DNA of 64,000 nucleotides. It comes from Hymenobacter persicinus (GTDB taxonomy: Bacteria > Bacteroidota > Bacteroidia > Cytophagales > Hymenobacteraceae). Shown here in pieces: positions 9,359 through 17,954 of the stretch (positions within the stretch are counted from its first letter, which is position 1; each line of letters begins with the position of its first letter). The notes below the pieces were generated by a model. That model did not search any database. It was not told where the DNA came from and saw nothing but the letters and a program-made list of their open reading frames with translations. The position numbers and the translations under genes were made by a program. The stretch is taken from assembly GCF_004167665.1 (NCBI RefSeq), contig NZ_SEWE01000023.1, forward strand, positions 1 through 64,000. The letters are read 5' to 3'.

Positions 9359-9450
9359 AGTTGCGAGTTGCCAGTTGTCAGTTGCCAGATTCCAGTTGGC
9401 TGTCGATTCCACATCAACTGGCAACTGGTAACCGGCAACCGGCAACTGAT
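9359..9450. repeat. Imperfect intergenic palindrome of GTTGCCAGTT-type units
   Basis: The atpF-atpH gap is filled by near-repeats of CAGTTGCCAGTTGTCAG on the left and their complements (CAACTGGCAACTGG) on the right. It has the same unit type and layout as the palindrome between atpA and atpG, but is less perfect. Confidence 0.7.
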
Positions 9451-9455
9451 AACAA

Positions 9456-9950
9456 CTAGTTAAGCTTTACATCCTTCAGGTACGAGTCCACGAGTTGCTG
9501 CTGGGAACCGGAATCGGCCAGCTCCCGGCGCAGGATGCGCTCAGCAATGTCGATGGAAAGCTTGGCAGCCGTGTTTTTCACTTCGGTCAGCGCGGCGTTC
9601 TTCTCGTTCTGAATGGCTTCGCGGGCCTGCATGATCATGCGGCTGCCCTCTTCAGTGGCTTTGTTTTTGGCGGTCTCAACGAGTTGATTGGCCATTTGCG
9701 AAGCTTCCTGCATCATCTTGTCGCGCTCCATGCGGGCTTCGGTCAGCAAACGTTCGTTGCCGGCTTTGAGCTGCTGCATTTCCAGCTTGGCCTGGTCGGC
9801 CATGCGCAGGGCACTTTCGATAGAATCTTCGCGCTCCTTGAGGGAGAGCAGGATGGGCTTCCAGGCAAACTTGGCCAGCAGGAACAGCACGGTGAGGAAA
9901 ATCACCAACTGCCAGAAGATCAGACCAAATTCGGGCGTTACGATTTGCAT
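9456..9950 (-). CDS. atpF: ATP synthase Fo subunit b
   Basis: The product is 164 residues. One N-terminal transmembrane helix (about 8-28, FGLIFWQLVIFLTVLFLLAKF, then AWKPIL) is followed by a long charged helix (EREDSIESALRMADQAKLEMQQLKAGNERLL) ending near the delta-binding tail. This is the b-subunit plan: membrane anchor and peripheral stalk. There is no second b' copy nearby, so the stalk is probably a b homodimer. Confidence 0.96.
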   Translation of the reverse strand: MQIVTPEFGLIFWQLVIFLTVLFLLAKFAWKPILLSLKEREDSIESALRMADQAKLEMQQLKAGNERLLTEARMERDKMMQEASQMANQLVETAKNKATEEGSRMIMQAREAIQNEKNAALTEVKNTAAKLSIDIAERILRRELADSGSQQQLVDSYLKDVKLN

Positions 9951-10111
9951 AGCGCTTTAAACTCTGCGTTGGCCATACAGGCCAACAGATGAAAGGAGGA
10001 AATAGAATCAGCGCCCGGGGGCGGCTGAAAACCTACTTCAAAAAAGCCAAGTCAGCCCGCTGCGCCGTGCGCCGAAGCGACGCGCAGCGGGCTGCTCTTG
10101 CGGTGCCTCCT

Positions 10112-10372
10112 CTACTGGAGTTTGAACGAAATCAGCAGGCAGACTACTACTGCGAACAGCGCCAGACCTTCGATCAGAGCGGCTACGATCAGCATAGCGG
10201 TTTGGATCTTGCCGGAAGCCTCAGGCTGACGACCAATGGCCTCCATGGCCGAGCCACCGATGCGGCCGATACCCAGACCAGCACCCAGAGCAACCAGACC
10301 AGCACCGATACCGGCACCCATTACGGCGAGACCAGCGGCATTAACAACCTGCAACAACAGAGAAAGAAGCAT
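10112..10372 (-). CDS. atpE: ATP synthase Fo subunit c
   Basis: The product is 86 residues forming a two-helix hairpin. Helix 1 is rich in Gly (GAGIGAGLVALGAGLGIGRIGG), the polar loop is EAIGRQPEASGK, and helix 2 carries the ion-binding glutamate E68 in ALIEGLALF. The residue after the Glu is Gly, not the Ser seen in Na+-type rings, which points to proton coupling. The flanking gaps (161 and 56 bp) are longer than elsewhere in the operon, as often seen around the strongly expressed c subunit. Confidence 0.97.
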   Translation of the reverse strand: MLLSLLLQVVNAAGLAVMGAGIGAGLVALGAGLGIGRIGGSAMEAIGRQPEASGKIQTAMLIVAALIEGLALFAVVVCLLISFKLQ

Positions 10373-10428
10373 AAAACAGAGGTTTGAGAGAAATGTAAAA
10401 CAGAAAAAAGTCGGGTGAGAAAAGCGCG

Positions 10429-11481
10429 TTAGTGGCTAACGTGGGTCGAGGCCGAACCATCGTCGTAGCCCATCTGCAGGTCGGCGTCGTGGTGGTCTTC
10501 CACGGCCCCGCCGATGTACATGGCGGTCAGCAGGGTGAAGATGTAGGCCTGCAGGATGGCCACCAGCAATTCGAGCACGTTGATGAACAAGCCGAACGCC
10601 AGCGACACCGGGGCCAGGGCCGCCGTTTTGAAGATGAAGATCAGGCTGATGAAGCTCAGGATAACGATGTGGCCGGCCGTGATGTTGGCAAACAGACGAA
10701 CCATCAGCGAGAAGGGCTTTACCACGATGCCGATGAGTTCTACCGGACTCATGATGGGCAGCAGGGCCTTGGGCACGCCGGGCGTGGCGAAGATGTGGGC
10801 CCAGTAGTACTTATTGGACGAAGCCAGGGTGATAATCAGCGTCAGGATGGCCAGCGTGAAAGTCACGGCAATGTTGCCGGTCAGGTTGGCGGCCCCCGGA
10901 GTCAAACCGAGCAGGTTGTTGAACCAGATAAAGAAGAACACGGTCAGCAGGTAGGGCATGTAGCGCTCATACTTGGGGCCGATAGACTTCTTGGCTACCT
11001 CGTCGCGGATGAAGATGATGATGGGCTCGAAGAACGACTGGATGCCTTTGGGGGCTTTGCCGTGGTTTTTCTTGTAGCCGCGGGCAACGGCGGTGAACAC
11101 CAGCAGCAGGATAATTCCGCTGCCCATCAGGGCGGCGGCATTTTTGGTAATCGAGAAATCGTATACCTTGCTGCCGTCTTCCGACACCAGATGCTCGTGC
11201 TCGAGCTTCAGACCGTCGTAGGACTGGTCTTCCGCCAAGCGGGCCGACGAGAACGTCGACAACCCTTTGCCGGGACGGTAGGCAATGATGGGCAGCGGGG
11301 CAACAAAGTGGCCGTTGTCGGTCGAGAACCAGTGCCACTCGTGCGAGTCGCCGATGTGGTGCAGAATCATCTCCCCGGGGTTGAAAGCCTTGTCTTTGGA
11401 GCCCTCAGCCGCGGTAGCTGGTTCGTTAGCAAAAACGGGAAGCGTAAGAATGCAAAAGAGAGCTATCAGTAAGCGCTTCAT
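10429..11481 (-). CDS. atpB: ATP synthase Fo subunit a, with N-terminal extension
   Basis: The product is 350 residues, longer than the roughly 270 of E. coli. The extra length is an N-terminal signal-like segment (MKRLLIALFCILTLPVFANE) plus about 100 mostly soluble residues, the form typical of Bacteroidota. The core keeps the essential half-channel arginine R262 in LMVRLFANITAGH and several transmembrane helices. It forms the stator side of the proton channel with the c-ring. The extension probably lies in the periplasm. Confidence 0.97.
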   Translation of the reverse strand: MKRLLIALFCILTLPVFANEPATAAEGSKDKAFNPGEMILHHIGDSHEWHWFSTDNGHFVAPLPIIAYRPGKGLSTFSSARLAEDQSYDGLKLEHEHLVSEDGSKVYDFSITKNAAALMGSGIILLLVFTAVARGYKKNHGKAPKGIQSFFEPIIIFIRDEVAKKSIGPKYERYMPYLLTVFFFIWFNNLLGLTPGAANLTGNIAVTFTLAILTLIITLASSNKYYWAHIFATPGVPKALLPIMSPVELIGIVVKPFSLMVRLFANITAGHIVILSFISLIFIFKTAALAPVSLAFGLFINVLELLVAILQAYIFTLLTAMYIGGAVEDHHDADLQMGYDDGSASTHVSH

Positions 11482-11514
11482 TCAGTGGGGATTAAGGTAA
11501 ATTTCACAAAACCT

Positions 11515-11922
11515 TCATTTTGGATTTTCACCCGGTTTTGAAAACGGGCGCAAGTTACTCAGGATGCTCCAGACTTCAAACCCGGCGTACAAGAAATACA
11601 GAATAAAGAAGCAGCCGAGGAAGGTCCAGGTGCCCCGGCCTTCGTGGGCCCCGCCCTTGTATAAGTAGATCATCACCATGCCGATGGAAAGCAAAAGCCG
11701 CAGCACAATGGAGCTGAAGTAGGCCGCCATGAAGTTGTCGGGGCTGGCGCGCACGAGCCGGAGCGTAATCCAGTAGGTAATGGCGGTGAGCAGGGCGAAG
11801 AAGCCGAAGATGGAATAGGCCAGCGGATGAATGACGGCCGCGCCGTACTGCAGCTGCAAGCCATACAGAATGGCCCACACGACGACGGAGAAAAACAACA
11901 GGGAGCGAAGAAAAACGGCCAC
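11515..11922 (-). CDS. Small membrane protein of the atp operon
   Basis: The product is 135 residues with four predicted transmembrane helices (about 4-24, 30-52, 62-88 and 98-120) and a short basic C-terminus. It sits between atpZ and atpB, 10 bp after atpZ. Position and topology are like those of AtpI, the helper of c-ring assembly and Mg2+ supply in other bacteria, but I cannot show homology by eye. It is common in atp operons of Cytophagales as a hypothetical. Confidence 0.75.
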   Translation of the reverse strand: MAVFLRSLLFFSVVVWAILYGLQLQYGAAVIHPLAYSIFGFFALLTAITYWITLRLVRASPDNFMAAYFSSIVLRLLLSIGMVMIYLYKGGAHEGRGTWTFLGCFFILYFLYAGFEVWSILSNLRPFSKPGENPK

Positions 11923-11932
11923 TAGGGAGAGC

Positions 11933-12172
11933 TTACTCGTTGCGCGAGACGGCGCGAATGATTTGATAGGTGGCCGCCACGAGCCCGAACACCATCAGGC
12001 CAATGGTAAACCACGGGTTGCGGGTGTGGTAGTGCTCGTCGAGCTTGAGCCCGCCATAGGTGCACAACCCAATGATGGCCAGCATCTGAAAGCCCAGCCC
12101 CGAGTACTTGGCGAAACTGCGCAACCGGTCGGAGTCGTTGGATTTGGGCGGCTGGGGAACGTCGGCGGGCAT
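11933..12172 (-). CDS. atpZ: AtpZ/AtpI-family protein
   Basis: The product is 79 residues from the ATG at 12172 (MPADVPQPPKSNDSDRL); the frame is open further upstream to 12289 but that part is not protein-like. Two transmembrane helices (about 23-42 and 50-70) are joined by a short loop containing GGLKLDEHY, the pattern of the AtpZ/AtpI family (Pfam AtpZ type). It is the first gene of the ATP synthase operon. A role in c-ring assembly or Mg2+/Ca2+ handling is known for relatives and inferred here. Confidence 0.8.
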   Translation of the reverse strand: MPADVPQPPKSNDSDRLRSFAKYSGLGFQMLAIIGLCTYGGLKLDEHYHTRNPWFTIGLMVFGLVAATYQIIRAVSRNE

Positions 12173-12388
12173 GGCACGGGGCGGTTTGGGGCTGCGAAAG
12201 TATTGATTTTCGGCGCAGTAGCCTACGGTTATCGTCAGCATTTGGCTGAACTGCCAGCAGGGCTGGGGAAAAACCGTAATTTTACCCAATTGGCTACGTT
12301 ATCAACACGCAGGCGCCCCCGCGACGAACGAAACGGCGGAGCCCACGCGTTTGATTTTGCAACTTAGGGCCCCGCCTATCATTCTGCT

Positions 12389-15367
12389 TTGACAAAGTAT
12401 CCGCTTTTCCGCCTGCTTTACGTGCCCGTCGTGCTACTGCTGGCCGCTGCCGCCGTGGGCGCCTGCTCCTCGGAGCGCAAGTCCATTATCGGGCACGGCT
12501 ACGAGAACATCGTGGCCCGCGACAATGGCTTTTTCCTGGCCCGCGAGAAGCTGCGCGCCACGGAAGCCACCTTGTACGCGGCCCGCGTGAACGACTACAA
12601 CCGGGTGCTGCCGCTGTTTCCCACGCTCGACGACGCGACGGTAGCCCGGGTCACGGCCGACCTCGACGATATTATCAAGAAAGCCTCGCTGCCCATTCAG
12701 CACCGTCCCGGCTCCGACTGGACTGACAACAGCTATCTGCTCATCGGGCAGGCCCGCTTCTATAAAAAGGAGTTTGAGGACGCGGCCAAGACGTTTAAGT
12801 ACGTCAACACCACCAGCAAGGACGCCAACGCGCGACACGAGGCCCTGATCTGGCTGATGCGCACGTTTCTGGCCACCAAGGAGCTGGAAAGCGCCGCCGC
12901 CGTTTCCGATTTGCTCGACAAGGAGCAGGGCACCGGCCAGAATGCCCGGGAGCTGTTTCTGACCCGCGCCGAGTACTTTCTGCAGACCGGCGACCAGGCC
13001 AAGGCCATTGACAACCTGAACCGGGCCCTGCCCTACATCACGCCCAAAAACGAGTTGTCGCGCACGCGCTACATCCTGGCCCAGCTTTACCAGGCCAACA
13101 ACCAGGACAAGGAAGCCTACGCCCAACTCAACAAGATCCTGAAGCGCAACCCGCCCTACGAGCTGGACTTCTTCTCGAAGCTGATGCTGGGGCAGGTATC
13201 GGACCTCAACAACCAGGACAAGGCCCGCCTCGACAAGTACTTCGCCAAGCTGCTCAAGGACACCAAGAACAAGGAGTACCGCGACAAGATCTACTACGAA
13301 ATGAGCCGGCTCGAATACCGGCAGCAGCGCTACGACAACGCCTTGGCCTTGCTGCGGAAGTCGGCGCGGGCCACCACGACGAACAAAGCCCAGAAGTCGT
13401 ACACCTACCTGCTGGCGGGGCGCATTTACTACGAGAACCTGCAGAAGTACCGGCTGGCCGCGGCTTATTACGACAGCACCGTGCAGAATATGCCCCGGGA
13501 AGCCCCTGAATACGCCGCTACGGCCGAGCGGAGCACCATTCTGAAAGATTTCGCCCGACAGATTACGACCGTCGAAAACCAGGACAGCCTGCAGGCCCTG
13601 GCACGCCTGGATACGGCCGCCCTGCGCAGCCGCCTGACCGAGTATGCCACCGCCGAGCTGGCCGCCCGTAAGAAGGAAGCCGAGCGGCAGGAAGCCCTGC
13701 TGGCTCAGCAGGCCCGGCGGGACGATGCTGCCAGTAGCAACGCTACTTCCGCCTTTGGAACGGCCAACTTCGATCCGCTGGCCGCCGCCAACTCCGGCGC
13801 CGCCGTGTGGTACTTCGATAATCCGACTTCCCTGGCCGCCGCCCGCGCCGACTTTATCCGCAAGTGGGGCGACCGGCAGCTCCAGGACAACTGGCGCACG
13901 ACCAGCCAGGCCAGCTCTTCGCCAGTGGCCAACCAGGGCGGCAACGTGCCCGTGGCCATTGCGGGCGCCGGCAGCACGAGCGTGAATCCTCCCGGGGGCG
14001 CTACGGCCCCTTTGAGCGAGGAGGCGCAGGTTCAGGGCTTGGTGGCGGGCTACCGCCAGAATCTGCCCCTGACGGCAGACAAGATGAAGGTTTCGCAGAA
14101 GCAGGTGGAAGACGCCCTGTTTGCGTTGGGCGCCATCTATAACCAGCAGCTGCGGGAAACGGCGCGGGCCGCGGAAACCTACGAAAAGCTCGTGGCGCGC
14201 TTTCCGGCCAGCACCCACCTGCCCGAAACCTATTACAGCCTGTACCTGATTTATAAAGAGCAGAACGACCCGAAAGCTGAGCCCTACGCCCAGCGGCTGC
14301 GCCAGGAGTTTCCCAATTCCTCGTATGCCCGCCTAGTGGCCGACCCCGAATACCTACGGCGCACTTCGGTGGCCAATGCCCAGGTGGGCGTGCTACTGGA
14401 CTCGGCCTTCACGTTTTATAAAAAGCAGGAGTTCAAGAAAGCCTCCGCCGTGCTGGTCCGGGCCAAGAAGCAGTATCCGACAACCGACCTAAACGACCGG
14501 GCCGCTTTCCTGAACACGCTAATCATCATCCGCACCCAGCCGCCAGTGGCCGCGCGGGCCGCCGTTGACAAGTTCCGCAAGGACTACCCCGAAAGCCCAC
14601 TGCAAAGCCGGGCCGACGCCCTGCTGGGCAGCTACAAGCGCTACGAGGAAGGACAGATTTCCGGTGCCCTGGCCTCCACCGACAAGCCGGTCGTATCGGT
14701 GTTCCGACCCGGGGAAGTGGAAAACCGCATGCGGATTTTCTATACCGATAGTGAAACGCCGGCCAGCAAAGCGCCCCAGCCTGCCCCCACGCCAACGCCA
14801 GTAGAAAAAGCAACCACGGATAAAGCCCCGGTAGCGGCGCCGACTCCCGCCCCAGCTCCTGCTCCTGCCCCGACGAAAACCAAAGCCGCCGGCAAAACGC
14901 CCGCCAAGGGCGCCGAGCCCACCCCGCTGCCCGTACCCGACCCCACTCCTACCCCACCCACCGGGACGGAGCCCGTGGCGCCGGCGAAGCCAGCTACGGC
15001 GTATTCTACCAACCTGAACGCCGGCCACGCCGTGGTGCTGGCCTTTCCGAAGGGCGCGGCGCCGCTGAAGGATTTGCCGGCCCTGCTGGGCACGTACAAC
15101 GGCCGCTACTTCAAGGCCAACAATCTGCAGGTGCAACAATCGACGCTGGGCGACAGTCTGGACCTAGTGGTGGTGCAACCTTTGCCGGGCGCCAAGGTCG
15201 CGCAGAGCTACGCCCTGAAGCTACGGGGGCCCCAATCGCCGCTGAGCCGGCTCCGCGGGGCGGGTTACCAAACCCTGATCATCGGTATTGATAACATTCC
15301 GCTGCTGCTGCAAAGCAAGGACGTAGAGGAGTATCAGCGCTTCTACCAGAAGACGTACGGTAAATAA
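12389..15367 (+). CDS. sprE: Type IX secretion lipoprotein SprE/PorW (TPR)
   Basis: The product is 992 residues. No ATG is available: a stop lies at 12365-12367 and the first usable codon is TTG at 12389, giving a lipoprotein signal with lipobox VGAC (C26). The mature start IGHGYENIVARDNGFFLAREKL matches the PorW/SprE pattern. TPR-like helical repeats cover about 90-780. A Pro/Thr/Ala-rich linker (about 790-880) leads to a small C-terminal domain (about 880-992). PorW is an outer-membrane lipoprotein linking the PorK/N ring to the translocon, so it belongs with gldKLMN a few kb away. It is divergent from atpZ. Confidence 0.85.
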   Translation: MTKYPLFRLLYVPVVLLLAAAAVGACSSERKSIIGHGYENIVARDNGFFLAREKLRATEATLYAARVNDYNRVLPLFPTLDDATVARVTADLDDIIKKASLPIQHRPGSDWTDNSYLLIGQARFYKKEFEDAAKTFKYVNTTSKDANARHEALIWLMRTFLATKELESAAAVSDLLDKEQGTGQNARELFLTRAEYFLQTGDQAKAIDNLNRALPYITPKNELSRTRYILAQLYQANNQDKEAYAQLNKILKRNPPYELDFFSKLMLGQVSDLNNQDKARLDKYFAKLLKDTKNKEYRDKIYYEMSRLEYRQQRYDNALALLRKSARATTTNKAQKSYTYLLAGRIYYENLQKYRLAAAYYDSTVQNMPREAPEYAATAERSTILKDFARQITTVENQDSLQALARLDTAALRSRLTEYATAELAARKKEAERQEALLAQQARRDDAASSNATSAFGTANFDPLAAANSGAAVWYFDNPTSLAAARADFIRKWGDRQLQDNWRTTSQASSSPVANQGGNVPVAIAGAGSTSVNPPGGATAPLSEEAQVQGLVAGYRQNLPLTADKMKVSQKQVEDALFALGAIYNQQLRETARAAETYEKLVARFPASTHLPETYYSLYLIYKEQNDPKAEPYAQRLRQEFPNSSYARLVADPEYLRRTSVANAQVGVLLDSAFTFYKKQEFKKASAVLVRAKKQYPTTDLNDRAAFLNTLIIIRTQPPVAARAAVDKFRKDYPESPLQSRADALLGSYKRYEEGQISGALASTDKPVVSVFRPGEVENRMRIFYTDSETPASKAPQPAPTPTPVEKATTDKAPVAAPTPAPAPAPAPTKTKAAGKTPAKGAEPTPLPVPDPTPTPPTGTEPVAPAKPATAYSTNLNAGHAVVLAFPKGAAPLKDLPALLGTYNGRYFKANNLQVQQSTLGDSLDLVVVQPLPGAKVAQSYALKLRGPQSPLSRLRGAGYQTLIIGIDNIPLLLQSKDVEEYQRFYQKTYGK

Positions 15368-15465
15368 TTCTGAATTATGAATTCTGAATTATGAATTGTT
15401 CTGCATTACAGGCTCAGTTCAAGCCATAATTCAGAATTCATAATTCATCATTCAGAAGTGAATTC
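15368..15465. repeat. AT-rich intergenic palindrome (GAATTATGAATTC units)
   Basis: The whole sprE-PBP gap is made of tandem near-repeats of TTCTGAATTATGAA on the left (to about 15400) and their complement on the right (from about 15425), around a short centre. It has the same architecture as the palindromes in the atp operon and near 62.6 kb, but an unrelated sequence. Confidence 0.8.
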
Positions 15466-17799
15466 ATGGCTTACCCTGCCACTAAAAACAAACCCACTAC
15501 CCGCAAACCGCAACGGCCGGGCCGCTTTTCGGCTTTCACCCGCACTCTTTGGCTGCTCTTCGGCGGCGGAGTACTCGGCTTTGTGCTGTACGTGCTGGCG
15601 GTGAGCGTCAACTTTCTGGGGCTGTTTGGGCGGATGCCCAACCTCAAAACCCTCGAAAACCCCAAAAGCGAGCTGGCCTCCGAGGTGTATTCCGCCGATG
15701 GTGTGCTCATGGGCAAGTACTTCCACGAAAACCGCACTCCGGCCGAATACGAAGACCTGCCCCAGCACCTGATTGACGCCCTCATTGCCACCGAAGATTC
15801 CCGCTTCGAGCAGCACTCCGGTATCGACCCCAAGGCCACGGGCCGGGTAGCGGCGGGCCTACTCACTGGCGGTAGCGGCGGCGGTGGCTCCACCCTGACC
15901 CAGCAGCTGGCCAAAGTGCTGTTCCGCACCCGCGGCGACCTGAACGACGGCACGCTCAACGATGTGCCCGGCGTGCGGATGCTGGTTACGAAAACCAAGG
16001 AGTGGATTCTGGCCATCCGGCTGGAGCGCAACTATACCAAGCGCGAAATCCTGCGCATGTACCTCAACACCAACGACTACGGCTCCAACGCCTTTGGTAT
16101 CAACACGGCCTCGAAGACCTTCTTCAACAAGAAGCCCAAGGATTTGACCGTACCCGAGGCCGCCACGCTGGTGGGCGTGCTCAATGCCCCGTCGCGCTTC
16201 AGCCCGCGGTTCAACCCGGCCCGCTCGAAGCGGCGGCGCAACTGGGTGCTGCTGCAAATGAACAAGTACGGCTACCTCGACGAGGCCGCCCTGCGCGCCG
16301 ATACGCTCAAGCCCATCAAGCTCGACTACAGCGTTGAAAACCAGAACGAAGGCATTGCTCCTTACTTCCGCGTTGAGGTCAGCAAGATGCTCAAGGAATG
16401 GGCCCGGGAAACCGACCACGACCTATACGCCGACGGTCTGAAAATCTACACCACGATTGATTCGCGGATGCAGAAGTACGCCGAGTCGGCCATTGCGGAG
16501 CACATGAAGCTCCAGCAGAAGTGGTTTGATGCGCACTGGAAAGGTCAGCAGCCCTGGCGCGACGAAAACGGCAAGGTGATTCCTAACTTCATTAACACCT
16601 CCATCCGCCGCACCGAGCGGTACAAGTCGCTTAGCAACCGCTTTGAGGGCAATAAGGACTCCATCAACTACTACCTGCGCAAGAAGTACAAGATGACGGT
16701 GTTTTCGTGGCAGGGCGAAAAGGAAATGGTGATGTCGCCGCTGGATTCGCTGGCTTATTACAAGCGGTTTTTGCAGGCTGGCTTTATGGCCATGAACCCG
16801 CTCAACGGCCAGATCAAAGCCTGGGTGGGCGGCACCAACTACAAATACTTCAAGTACGACCACGTCAAGCAGGGTAAGCGCCAGCCGGGCTCCACGTTTA
16901 AGCCCATCGTGTACACGGCGGCCATCGACCAGGGCTTCTCGCCCTGCTACCAGCGCCCCGACGTGGCCACGACCTTCCCGCCGGTGGCCGGCCGCCCCGC
17001 CTACACGCCCAAAAACTTCGAGGGCGGCTTCTCGGGCCGCACCTTCACCCTGCGTCAGGCTTTGGCCCGGTCCATGAACTCGATTACGGCCTGGGTGGTG
17101 CAGAAAGTAGGCCCTGAAACGGTGGTTTCCTACGCCAAGCGCCTGGGCATCACCTCCCCCATCGAGGCCGTGCCGGCCGTGGGCTTCGGCTCCTCCGACG
17201 TGAGCATGTACGAGCTCTGCGGGGCCTACGGCACGTTTGTGAACAAGGGCGTCTGGACCGCGCCCATGATGGTGACCCGCATTGAGGACAAAAACGGCAA
17301 CGTGCTCCGTGAATTTGTGCCCCAGACCCGGGAAGCGCTAAGCGAGGAAACGGCCTATATCATGACCTACATGCTCCAGGCGTCCACCACGGAAAAGGGC
17401 GGTACGTCGGTTATTCTGAAAACGGGCTTTAAGTTTCCCTACGAAATCGGGGCCAAGACCGGCACGACCAGCAACTACTCCGACGCCTGGTTTATGGGCA
17501 TCACCCCGGATCTGGTCTGCGGCATGTGGGTGGGCGGCGAAGACCGCAGCATTCACTTCCGCACCGGGGCCTACGGGCAGGGCGCGCGCCTGGCACTACC
17601 CATCTACGGGGTGTTTATGCGTAAGGTGTACGCCGACAAGAACATCGGCGTCAGCACCGCGCCCTTTCCCAAGCCCACCGAACCGCTGAGCATCGAAATT
17701 GACTGCAGCCGCTACTACGGTGGCCAGCGCGACACCATTCCGTACGAGCAGAAGCTCAACCAGACCGACTTGCAGGACTTGCAGGACCAGGATATTTAA
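15466..17799 (+). CDS. Class A penicillin-binding protein (PBP1A type)
   Basis: The product is 777 residues, a bifunctional peptidoglycan synthase. There is a cytoplasmic N-tail, then a transmembrane helix at about 28-50. The GT51 glycosyltransferase domain has catalytic E110 in ATEDSRFEQH, GGSTLTQQLAK at 141-150 and RNYTKREILRMYLN. The transpeptidase domain carries S476-TFK479, S536-MN538 and K664-TGT. All catalytic motifs are intact, so it should polymerise and cross-link glycan. The strong hairpin just downstream ends transcription before uvrC. Confidence 0.95.
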   Translation: MAYPATKNKPTTRKPQRPGRFSAFTRTLWLLFGGGVLGFVLYVLAVSVNFLGLFGRMPNLKTLENPKSELASEVYSADGVLMGKYFHENRTPAEYEDLPQHLIDALIATEDSRFEQHSGIDPKATGRVAAGLLTGGSGGGGSTLTQQLAKVLFRTRGDLNDGTLNDVPGVRMLVTKTKEWILAIRLERNYTKREILRMYLNTNDYGSNAFGINTASKTFFNKKPKDLTVPEAATLVGVLNAPSRFSPRFNPARSKRRRNWVLLQMNKYGYLDEAALRADTLKPIKLDYSVENQNEGIAPYFRVEVSKMLKEWARETDHDLYADGLKIYTTIDSRMQKYAESAIAEHMKLQQKWFDAHWKGQQPWRDENGKVIPNFINTSIRRTERYKSLSNRFEGNKDSINYYLRKKYKMTVFSWQGEKEMVMSPLDSLAYYKRFLQAGFMAMNPLNGQIKAWVGGTNYKYFKYDHVKQGKRQPGSTFKPIVYTAAIDQGFSPCYQRPDVATTFPPVAGRPAYTPKNFEGGFSGRTFTLRQALARSMNSITAWVVQKVGPETVVSYAKRLGITSPIEAVPAVGFGSSDVSMYELCGAYGTFVNKGVWTAPMMVTRIEDKNGNVLREFVPQTREALSEETAYIMTYMLQASTTEKGGTSVILKTGFKFPYEIGAKTGTTSNYSDAWFMGITPDLVCGMWVGGEDRSIHFRTGAYGQGARLALPIYGVFMRKVYADKNIGVSTAPFPKPTEPLSIEIDCSRYYGGQRDTIPYEQKLNQTDLQDLQDQDI

Positions 17800-17825
17800 G
17801 TTCGGCTTTCGGGCGCAAATTGCCG

Positions 17826-17855
17826 GTGGCAGGTGTTCTACACCTGCCACTTTTT
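17826..17855 (+). terminator. Rho-independent terminator after the PBP gene
   Basis: A perfect 11-bp stem, GTGGCAGGTGT (17826-17836) with ACACCTGCCAC (17840-17850), a TCT loop and TTTTT directly after. Confidence 0.92.
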
Positions 17856-17954
17856 GTTTCTTTACGCCTCGCCTGGGCGCTTTGCTGCCGTCGGCCGCCA
17901 AACAATTCCGGCCGGGCGGAGTACTCAGGAAATCATCCGCGACTCACGACCCTT

